This document shows positions 55,297-64,000 of a stretch of 64,000 nt of DNA, piece after piece (positions within the stretch are counted from its first letter, which is position 1; each line of letters starts with the position of its first letter). The notes beneath the pieces were generated by a model, which did no database searches, was not told the origin of the DNA, and saw only the letters and a list, made by a program, of their open reading frames with translations. The position numbers and the translations under genes were made by a program. Source of the stretch: Eucommia ulmoides (Eukaryota > Streptophyta > Magnoliopsida > Garryales > Eucommiaceae); the NCBI GenBank assembly GCA_016647705.1, contig JAENRU010000483.1:124001-188000 (forward strand), in the 5' to 3' direction.

Positions 55297-58200
55297 CTGG
55301 TGAAATTTAATGTTCATTGACAAAATTGCATCAAATTCTTTCTCATCAAATTTAATTAAAAATGTGAGAAACTAAGGTAGAAATCTTATGCTATATATGA
55401 AAGCAGAAGACAAGCCCTTCAAATGCACAAGAATCTAGAATCTATCATCTTTGCAACCATGTTCTCCAATTTCAACCGAGGGCTTCCGTGTTCTATCACC
55501 TATACTATTAAAATCAATGGTTAACTTTAATTCCCTCCACTAATATTATTAAATACCTCCACCAATTCCCTCTATCTTTGCCACCATGTTCTCCTAATCC
55601 TAAGCAAAATTAGGGTTAATCTCTAATCTCTATTAGCAGCCGCCCCATCCTTTCCCTATCATCTCTTTATGTTGTAGCTCCCTTACTGTCTCCCCGATGC
55701 AGCCCTGTCTCTCTCTCCTTGATACCTTTTTGCCAAGCCCAAACCCCGACGCACGATTCATCTCTTTCTTGCAACTCCCTTCGCCATCATCTCTTTCTCA
55801 AGCAGCCTCTCTCATTATCGATCCATCGCCTTGCATCACTATCACCAAAGGTGTCGTAATCGTTGTTATGTCACCTCGTATCACCATCACAGCATCTCTA
55901 TTCCAGGTTCGTCTCTCTCTCTCTCTCCCCTTGTTTTTCAATTTGAGATTGAAATCGATTTTAGTTCGATTTGTTTAGATCTAAAAGTGAATCTTCTGCC
56001 TCCCAACCCTACGTCGAGGTCATGTACGGTCCGAGAACCAACCTTACGTTGCCGTCATCTATGATTTATGATACCACCATTGTCATCGTTTCTGGGCATC
56101 AAGGTTGTGCCTTCTTAGAAATCTTTTTTTGTGTTCTGAAAATTTTGTTTCTGTTTTGAGAATGCTAGCCATTTCTAATACTTCCACATATCTAATATGA
56201 AGGAATTCATTTTATTTATGGATTTTTGTGTTGTCAATTACTGTTGCATTTTTTTTTTGTGGGGTTTTGAGTAAATTGCTACTGTTGTCGTTGTTGTATT
56301 GGGATATAACTATTGGAGTGGAGTGTTATGTTAAGGTTATGGAAAAGGTGGCTAGGTTGAGAGGGGTTCTGAATCTATGCAGATAATGTTTATGGTTGCT
56401 TTTCATTTAGGGTTTTTTTTTTTTTTTTTGATTCAAGTGGATATACTACTCTCAATCTCTTTAGGTAATAGCTTAACTTATGAAGCATGGTACATCATAG
56501 TGAGCGGGTAAGTTCATATATCTGCATCATATAATTGTGTTGGATGGTTGATATCTATTTTTATTTATTCATCTATTTCATTTTTATTTTGCTTATGTGT
56601 TTGATACTGAATTTTATCTATTAGAAGTGGTGTAATTTATAATGTTAACTATGAAGTGTTTCCGTTCCCGTGTTTATGTTTCTACTTCTAGAAATCTAAG
56701 AACAACTATAGAAATCTGTGAACATTTTTTTTTCATTCCCTGATATTTGTTCAAACAACCTAGGATTAGAACATAAATATTTTTTTTTTGGTTTTCATGC
56801 TTCTGTTTTAATCTTGCTATTTAAGGGAAAAATAAACAAAAAAGTGGGACATGAACACTAAAAAATAGGGCCTTTGTTTGTGTTTGTGTAATTTGTTTTA
56901 AATCCTTATTCAATTTTTTGTTTTTAGAAATTTGAATGGATAAGTGTTTGTTTAATGTTTTCTTCCCATAATTTTGGTTGTTTGCCGTTTTTGTTCCCAA
57001 AAGCCAGATTTTTAGAGCAAATTATTGTGAACATAACATTAAATAAAATGTCCCCATATTTTTGTTAATGTTTCAATTTATTTTTATCTTCATTTCAATT
57101 TTTGCATGTTTGGGACAACAAAATAATTTTTTTACCCAAAACAATAAACAAATGCTGATATTGTCCATTTTTGTTTTTCAATTTTTATGATTTTTGTAAT
57201 ATTGCAGTCGTTGCGGATTTAGAATCGGTAGCAAAATTTCTTTGGCCTAAGTTTTTTTTTGTATAGATTCATTTTTTAAGGAACGGAAACAAAAGTTGGG
57301 AACAAGTCTGTGATATTCCTGCAAATCTACTATATGAATCTGGAGCATAACATATTGTTCCCAAAAAATAGAATTTGGAAAGAAAAACACTTAACAAGTG
57401 GGAATTTTCATTTTTTTTCTTTTTGTGTGTGTGTGTGTGTCCAATAAAAATTTCAATACATTGAACATTTTGGGTCGTAATTTTTATTTTTTATTTTTTT
57501 TTTGTTGTTGTTTGGTTCAGTAGTAACTGTTCGGTTGCTGAGAAAATTGGAGTCAGATGATTAATACCCTTAAAACATCCACAGATGTAGACTAAACTGA
57601 TAGCTATTGTCACTATGTATAACGGGCGTGGACAACTCTTTTTAAATGTGTACGATTTGTTTGGTTTAGTTGATAATCAGTGTTTTGAATGCTCGGGTTT
57701 CAATATAATTATTATTATTATTTGATTTAATTTGTAAAGTTTCTTCCCTGACAGATTTTATCTTGATTCATTTAGATTTAATGGCTGCTTGATTTGTAAT
57801 TTGCTTACATGGCCACATCTACCTATCATCGCCTTTCAATGTTTTCTATTTTTTATTCATGTTCTTTTTGATAAACCACCAACTCTTTACATATCATTTT
57901 TTTTTCATTACATAAAAAGTGAAATACCGCTTTTGATACTAGCTATATATATGTAGAGGCTCAATGTTATGTTTTGTATATTGGATACCTAGGTTTATGT
58001 TCATATTGCTCTTCAGTTCTGTGCATAATGATGTGAATAAAAATAATGGTGAGCGTTGTTTATTTTGATTCCATTAGTTCCTTGGATTGTTGTTGTATGT
58101 TAGTAAGGGGAAGTACAATTTTATGAATGTTGTATATATAGAGAAAATTATGTCAATTTTTTTTGTTGTTATTTAATGTCCATGCCTTCAGGCATAGGTT

Positions 58201-58675
58201 ATACACTATTACTTTTAAACAATAAAACCAAAATAGAAGTATGAAATTTTTTCTTAAAATTTAAAATTATGACAAAAATGCTCTTTTTTCTTTTTTTTTC
58301 CTGGTTTTTGTTTCATAATCTTCTAGAGAACAAAAACACTAAATAAATATGGTCTTAATTTATAGAAAAGAGATGAGGAATCATTCATTAACAAGACCCG
58401 TTCTTTGTCTTTGATATGACACAACAAAATGGAATGACAATAGAATTGGAGTTATTATGATGATGGAATAGAAAACTTATTATATTCCCTACGTTTAGTG
58501 ACAAAAGAAATTAAGTGTGGTAATGAAATGACCATTCCCGTTCAATTGTTTGGTTAGTACTGTGGGGGAATAAATCAAGAACATAATGTATATATATAAT
58601 AATGTCTTCACTTGAAAAATATATAATTTTTTTAAATAGAGAATACATGAACATAAACTAAATGAAGTTCTAGAT
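55297..58675. other. AT-rich region without a recognised gene
   Basis: Frames at 55697-56159 are short, Ser/Pro/Leu-rich and overlap each other in several frames with no known motif. A phrase built on GGGAACAAAA or TTGTTCCCAAAA recurs at about 56990, 57290 and 57355 and again near 61020-61140, hinting at decayed copies of a small element. T-rich runs are common. Confidence 0.35.
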
Positions 58676-58676
58676 A

Positions 58677-58678
<2 letters not shown>

Positions 58679-58767
<89 letters not shown>
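58679..58767. repeat. TA and GA microsatellites
   Basis: About 32 TA units followed by about 12 GA units, 33 bp before the CACTA end. Confidence 0.97.
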
Positions 58768-59127
58768 AGAGAGAGAAAAGAAAAAAAATGAAAAGGAGTC
58801 ACTACAAGAAAAAAAAGGCCTTTTATCAAGCTTTGTAAATATAATTTATATCGTTTTTATTTAAACTGTGATTGTTAAAGTATAAGTGAAATTTAATCTC
58901 ATTTAAAATTTATGGTGTGATTAAAAATATTTTTTTATCACATTTTTCAAATAAATGTAATAATAAGTAAATAGTTTTTATCACATATTTTTATTAAAAG
59001 AAGATATCTTGTGTTGAGTGAAAAAACGAGCGCTAAACCAAAGGGGAAAAAAGGTGCTCATGTCCAAATAGACTTTCATTCCCTGGTCATTCATCAAGCT
59101 AGAAGAACCTCGTAAGACCTAGCTACC

Positions 59128-59349
59128 ATGTTCACCTTGCTGCATCGATCTCCCATCACACGAGGTTCACCGCTATATCGCTCACCTTGCTCGCACCATC
59201 ATCTTCGTTGTGCCTCTTTCTGGTACATTGGATGTTACTCCATCCCTAGCAGCGCAGTTGCCTTCTCCTCGACGACCTCCAACCCCTCTCTCTTCCTTTC
59301 ACCGATGACCTCTAGCCCCTCTCTCTTCCTCTCACCGATGGCCAGGTAA
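59128..59349 (+). other. Possible first exon of the CACTA transcript
   Basis: A 73-codon Ser/Pro/His-rich frame contains a short tandem repeat (CTCTCTCTTCCT...CACCGATG, at 59285 and 59320) and ends at a good splice-donor-like ATGGCCAG|GTAATC. I do not recognise the product. It may be a leader exon of the transposase or simply non-coding. Confidence 0.25.
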
Positions 59350-59375
59350 TCTAAGGTTTAATTCGCCTTTCATTG

Positions 59376-59597
59376 GTTAAAATTCATGTGAAATCTAGAT
59401 TCATCTTTGATTGATTGAACTTTTTTGTGAACTCTATTAGAAGATTTAAGAATCATTTGTCCAAATTCATGTGAAATCTAGATTCAACTTTGACTATTTG
59501 AACTTTATGTGAACTCAATTAGAAGATTCAAGACTCATTGGTTCAAATTCATGTGAAATCTAGATTCTATCTTTGATTGATTGAACTTTATGTGAAA
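59376..59597. repeat. Tandem repeat, period about 82 bp
   Basis: Nearly three units starting near 59376, 59459 and 59540. Each has AAATTCATGTGAAATCTAGATTC followed by a TTGAACTTTATGTGAACTC-like segment. Confidence 0.8.
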
Positions 59598-59599
59598 TT

Positions 59600-60610
59600 G
59601 GAATTGGAATTGGAGTGGATTAGTGGAATTGGAATTTTTCTTGCACTTTAATTTCCAGATTTCTGTTTCCATTTTTATTGATATTGATTAATCTGTGCAT
59701 TATTTGAATGCCTCTATTTTGTTCAGGGTTTTTTTTTCTCGTTCAAGCTTTGTTTCAGGTCTGTCTTTTCATAGCATTGTTTTGCTGTTTCCTTGCTCTA
59801 TTTTCAGTTTCATTGTTCCAGTTTTTTTGTGCATATTATGTGTTTGTCCTATTTTTTTGCTCAGTTTTCCCTTTTACAGTTTCATTTAGAGTGTCTTCCT
59901 TTCCAATTTAGAGTTTTATTGTGCAAAATGATTGAATATGTCATCCTAATTGGTTACTCATATGCCTTATAGATATATTTGTTTGCCTAGTTATTATTAA
60001 GTTATGTCCTAGCTTTTAAGTCATATATTATCTAACTTAAGTCATCATAAGGTCATGAGTTGTATGTTGTCTTTAACAAGTTTTATTATAAAGCAAAAAA
60101 TTCTCATTCATTCCAACTTGTACAGAGCTTTGGAATTAGAGTGGAATTGGAATTCTTCTTGCACTTTAATTTCTAGATTTCTGTTTTCTTTTTAATTGAT
60201 ATTAATTAATCTGTGCGTTATTCGAATGCCTCTTTTTTGTTCAGTTTGTTTTCTCATTCGAGCTTTGTTTCAAGTCTGTCTTCTCACAGCACTGTTTTGC
60301 TGTTTCCTTACTTCATTTCTATTTTTATTGCTCCAGTTTTTTTTCTGCATACTGTGTGTTGTTCTTCCTTTTTTGCTCAGTTTTCCCTTTTAAACCAACC
60401 TGGTCAGAGCTTTTTTTCCTTTGACAGAGCTGGAAAAATAAAACAGAGCTTTTTTTCTTTTTTTTCCTTGCTTCATTTCCAGTTTCCTTGCTCCAGTTTT
60501 TTTGTGCATACTATGTGTTTGTCCTTTTATTTTTTGCTCAGTTTTCCCTTTTACAGTTTCATTTAGAGTGTCTTCCTTTCCAATTTAGAGTTTTATTGTG
60601 CAAAATTAAA
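59600..60610. repeat. Direct duplication in the CACTA leader
   Basis: 59600-59930 recurs at 60130-60400, with a third partial copy at 60470-60607. Landmarks are TTCTTGCACTTTAATTTC, TTTTGCTGTTTCC and GCTCAGTTTTCCCTTTTA. The frames inside are not genes. Confidence 0.75.
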
Positions 60611-61439
60611 TGCGTGTTGCTCATTGCTCTGCTCCAATCATTTCTTCTTCTAATTATTGCTCTATTTCTGTTTATTGCCCTGTTTTTTATTTCTAACCTA
60701 TGTTTCTGTTTCTATTTCATGTTTCTATTTTTGAACCTAAAAAAATTGTTTTATGTTTCTGTTTCTGATCTCTTTTCCATCTCACAGACAGTGGCTTTAA
60801 TCTCATCAACTTCGGGATAATAAGACATTATTTGCCTTTTGAGATTGACACAATTATGGAAAAAGAAAGTCCTGTGTTGTTATACCCCTCCTTAAGCCAC
60901 TTAGATCTAGTTTTTTTGTTTCAAGTACCTATTTTACTGCAGCATACGAGACTTCTAGTTTGCATCAGTAGAATTACTTCTTTGATATTGAATCACACAC
61001 TAAAGATGTGTTTGTTTAGTGTTTCTGTTTCCCCCAAAAAATGGAACAGAAACAGAAATATGGGAAGCAAAAAATAGATATGTTTTTCTCCTAATTTCTG
61101 GGAACAAATTGAATTGTTGCCAGATTTCGGTTTTTATTCCCAGAGCACTAAGTGTACCTGCTATGTTCTTTAACTCAACAAGCAAATTCAGCAGCCTAAT
61201 CAAACATGTAGTGGGCAGTGTTTTTAAATGCTTGGTTATTTTTATTATGGGTTATTACATGTTAACTGATGGTTAATTGTTTATAATATATTTGTTTAAT
61301 TGTTTATTTGGTCTATTTATGTTATAAAATTGTCTATTTAATTGTTTATTTCTGTTAAATATGAATTTGGTTCTTTTTTGTTATAAATGCTTGGTTAGTG
61401 CTGTAATAATTTATTTTTATTTTTTTTAAATGTTGTGTG

Positions 61440-61760
61440 CCTGGGTTTGCTTAGGTTAGTCCCTCGTTTTGCTTCTTGCGCCTAGGCTTTGTGACAACTT
61501 GTGCGCCTTGGTGCGCCTAGAGCCTTTAACAACTATGGATCTTAGTAAATTTAGAAAGAGTAAGAAAATTTGGCAAAATAAGTCTTCATCCTTAGGTGCA
61601 CCTTCAACGTACAGTGTACCCTCTGCCCACGATCCCCAGGCACGTGCTTCTTGCAAGGCACGCTCCTAAAACTAGGTGAGGCGTAGACCTTGCGCCTTGC
61701 TTCACCTTGCACCTGGATGCGAGCGTGCCCATGCGCACTTTTAACAACTATGGCCTAGGG
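61440..61760. repeat. GCGCCTAGGC-rich repeat
   Basis: It has repeated words such as GCGCCTAGGC, TGCGCCTTG and AACAACTATGG in both orientations. This resembles a common plant MITE-like repeat. Ends are not defined. It may be a nested element inside the CACTA leader. Confidence 0.4.
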
Positions 61761-62021
61761 CCTTTAATGACTATGTGGGGTGGAAGCTGGAGCAAACATA
61801 TAAACTTACAGGTTTAACCGATGGGGTTGAAGTCGGAGAAAACACGTGAACTTACCAGTTAAACTGATGACGTGCGTGATTCTTCTTAACCAATCAGTTC
61901 ATCATAATTTTCTTTATGTATTAAATTCCCGTTCCCTTCCCCCCAAATCCAACCTCAAATTTCTTTTCCCTCTGGCTCTTATCTCTTACTAATATCATAT
62001 GATTTTTTTCCAAGTCTAATC

Positions 62022-62877
62022 ATGGTTGTGCAAAGATAGAAGATCAAGAGAATATGGGGAAGGAGTAGAATATTTTTTAGATTTTGTTGTGACGAATTCT
62101 AGTGATCCTCATTGGATACGGTGTCCATGTAAAAAATGTGGCAACCTGAAAAGCCAAAATGTTCAAGATATAAGAAATCACTTATTTTGCAAAGGTATAG
62201 ATCAGAGTTATCGTGTATGGATATGGCATAGAGAAATGGCTCCTAATGAAACAACTCCTAATGATGCAAATCCAGATATGAATGACTATAATTTTGTCCA
62301 TCAATAATTTAGAAGTTCTCTTTTAGACAACGAAGTTGGTGGAGTTGAGATAGTTCATACAGCGCACGATCAATTTATGGAAGACCCTAATACATTCCAT
62401 AAATTGGTTGAAGATGCTTAAAAAGCTTTATACCCATGGTGTACCAAATATACAAAATTGTCTGCATTGGTAAAACTTTATAACCTAAAGGCAAGTTTCG
62501 GGTTGTCTAATGCTGGCTTTTCTGAGCTATTGACATTGTTGAGGGACATGATACTGCTCGATAACAAGATGCTACCATCAACTTATGAGGCTAAGAAAAT
62601 GTTGACTGCATTAGGCAGGGAATATGAGAAGATTCATGTGTGTCCTAATGATTGCATGATGTATAGAGAAAATTATGTGGATGCAATTACTTGTCCCACA
62701 TGCCGTGAATCGAGATGGAAAAGAAAATCTCATAATTCTGTTGAGACAAGAGAAGGAGTACCGGGAGAGGTGTTATGGTATTTTCCACCTATCCCACAGT
62801 TTAAAAGGATGTTTCAGTCGATGGAGATAGCCAAAGAGTTAGTCTAGCATGCTGAAGAATGAATAGTTGATGGCCAA
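62022..62877 (+). pseudogene. TNP2-type CACTA transposase, N-terminal half, decayed
   Basis: The first segment (62026-62307) matches the Transposase-associated domain: RRSREYGEGVEYFLDF, RCPCKKCGN, HLFCKGIDQSYRVWIWH. The second (62458-62847) matches the start of the TNP2/Transposase_21 domain: GFSELLTLLRDM, ALGREYEKIHVCPNDC, CPTCRESRWK and GVPGEVLWYFPPIPQFKRMF. The ATG at 62022 reaches a stop after five codons, a one-base shift from the working frame. In-frame stops lie at 62305, 62419 and 62845; homology continues past the last to about 62877, where a Trp and an Arg position have become stops. The catalytic core normally downstream is missing, having been replaced by gypsy pol. The protein would have bound CACTA ends and catalysed excision. 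Confidence 0.75.
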
Positions 62878-62885
62878 TAAAGAAA

Positions 62886-63395
62886 AAAACAAAACCTCGA
62901 CTGATTAGGTGGATTTTCTTACTCCAAGAATTTGTTATTGAGATTAAAGATAAAAAAGGAGTAGAGAATGTCGTGGTCGACCACCTATCTTGGGTTTTTA
63001 TTAATGAGAGCAAGAAAGAAGAGCCCATTGGGGATTCATTTCCTGATGAACAACTCTTCTCTGTAGCCCAAGTATCCCCACATTGGTTTGCCAACATTGC
63101 AAACTACCTCGCTACAGGTGAAATTCCTTCCCAGTGGACCAAACAAGATAGAGACCATTTCTTCTCACAGGTTAAACATTTTTACTGGGAGAATCCTTAC
63201 TTATTCAAGAATTGTGCGGATCAAGTGATAAGGAGATGTGTGTCAGAGTGCGAGTTTGACAGTATTCTGAATTTTATTACTCTCAAGCATACGGAGGACA
63301 GTTTGGAAGAAGAGGACGGCCGCAAAAGTGCTACAATGTGGATATTATTGGTCGTCTTTATTCAAAGATGCACACCAATTCTGTCAGGCTTGTGA
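62886..63395 (+). pseudogene. Athila/Tat gypsy pol fragment: RNase H end and integrase N-terminus
   Basis: The frame from about 62892 gives [16 protein letters not shown] and VVVDHLSW, the end of the gypsy RNase H, and then the linker and integrase N-terminal region. A shift near 63290-63325 moves the zinc-finger part ([23 protein letters not shown]) into the next frame. A TAA follows at 63445-63447. No LTR or gag is present to the left, so this fragment is joined directly to the CACTA gene. Confidence 0.75.
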
Positions 63396-63474
63396 CAGGT
63401 TTCAGCGCACGGGATCAATATCCCGCCAAGATATGATGCCCCTCTAACCTATTCTAGTAGTTGAGATCTTTGAT

Positions 63475-63969
63475 GTGTGGGGCATCGATTTCATGGGACC
63501 ATTCTCAACATCATTTGGTCACGAGTATATCTTGTTAACTGTAGACTATATGTCGAAGTGGGTTGAGGCCATAGCTACCAAAACTAATGACCATAGGGTG
63601 GTGCTCCGCTTTTTGAGGGAGCATATTTTTATAAGGTTAGGGACACCCCGGGTGATAATTAGTGATGAGGGTTCACATTTTTGTAATAGGCCATTTGAGG
63701 CATTGTTACGGAAGTACTTTGTGACTCACAAGGTGGCCATGCCTTATCACCCTCAAACTAATGGTCAAGCGGAAGTGTCCAATAGAGAGGTAAAGCAGAT
63801 CTTAGAGAAAACGGTACGTCTTGATCGTAAAGATTGGTCGGAACATTTGGTTGATGCTTTATGGGCGTACCATACAACTTACAAAACTCATATCGGTATG
63901 TCACCTTATCGATTAATGTATGGAAAAGTGTGTCATTTACCTGTTGAGCTAGAACATCATGCTTATTAG
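63475..63969 (+). pseudogene. Athila/Tat gypsy integrase core
   Basis: 164 codons hold the full rve core: WGIDFMGPF with the first Asp, IISDEGSHF with the second, and [10 protein letters not shown] with the Glu, then [17 protein letters not shown] and [12 protein letters not shown]. The catalytic triad is intact. At 63967-63969 a TAG replaces the next expected codon; homology continues to the window end. It is the only gypsy enzymatic domain in the window and belongs to the lineage whose primer type (tRNA-Asp) is used by the non-autonomous elements above. Confidence 0.88.
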
Positions 63970-64000
63970 GCTACGAGAGCGTTGAACTTTGAGATGAAAC

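Larger units (their letters stand above)
58800..62880 (+). mobile_element. CACTA (En/Spm) transposon with TNP2 transposase, truncated
   Basis: It starts with CACTACAAGAAAAAAAAGG and subterminal words (TTATCACA, GTGATTAAA). It continues with a leader region of repeats and a plus-strand TNP2-type transposase gene. At about 62880 the gene is replaced by gypsy pol sequence. The right CACTA end is not in the window. The 58800 and 18516 termini differ beyond the first 17 bases, so they are different families. Confidence 0.8.

Noticed and set aside
55697..56159. Overlapping frames of 62-93 codons in the region after the composite
   Set aside because: Three frames overlap, each Ser/Pro/His-rich with no recognisable domain or splice pattern.
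58632..58829. A 65-codon minus-strand frame rich in Ile-Tyr and Ser-Leu
   Set aside because: It is the translation of the TA and GA microsatellites.
61456..61669. Frames of 66 codons on both strands at 61456-61669
   Set aside because: They translate a GCGCCTAGGC-rich repeat on both strands and show no domain.

Overview
This is a repeat-rich block of plant nuclear DNA, almost certainly from a eudicot. The evidence is several lineages of Ty1/copia and Ty3/gypsy (Athila/Tat-like) retrotransposons with tRNA-iMet or tRNA-Asp primer sites, two CACTA (En/Spm) DNA transposons, a gene-carrying Pack-type transposon, small MITE-like elements, and a broken F-box gene of the S-locus F-box (SLF) type. I found no intact host gene, no tRNA or rRNA gene and no CRISPR array. 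Almost every reading frame of any length is transposon protein, a pseudogene or an accidental frame inside an LTR.

Layout. (1) 1-5945: a non-autonomous gypsy-like element (771-5940) inserted in older LTR-like DNA. (2) 5946-18515: a hairpin-forming tandem array, an LTR-like block, a Pack-type transposon (9509-16694) holding most of a captured SGNH/PC-esterase gene and itself split by a very young copia element (10338-15631), then AT-rich tandem repeats. (3) 18516 to about 23515: a CACTA element with a decayed minus-strand gene (Ptta/En/Spm domain plus Ulp1-like peptidase). (4) 23516-26945: low-complexity and tandem repeats and a second hairpin array. (5) 26943-32766 plus 40127-40860: a second copy of block 2, split by an older copia element (32767-40126). 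(6) 41248-42372: the SLF-like pseudogene. (7) 43745-55291: an 11.5-kb composite of two gypsy-like elements joined tail-to-tail inside one 5-bp target duplication. (8) 55297-58799: AT-rich DNA without a recognisable gene. (9) 58800 to about 62880: a second CACTA element with a TNP2 transposase pseudogene, broken by an Athila-type pol fragment that runs off the window.

The most unusual object is the composite at 43745-55291. Its outer ends are the U3 starts of two different LTRs in opposite orientation, both flanked by GCATG. The two inner LTRs meet at a perfect 24-bp palindrome made of LTR ends plus the few bases that precede and begin the tRNA-Asp primer site. This is what ligation of two unprocessed cDNA ends before a single integration would leave. 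The LTR pairs are also swapped between the two halves, which suggests a later inversion between the inverted internal regions.

The genes here do not form a pathway. The relationships are those of nested insertion: copia inside Pack transposon inside a duplicated block, copia inside a tandem array, and gypsy pol against a CACTA transposase. All domain names come from reading motifs in the translated sequence. No database search was run, and exon boundaries and divergences are estimates by eye.
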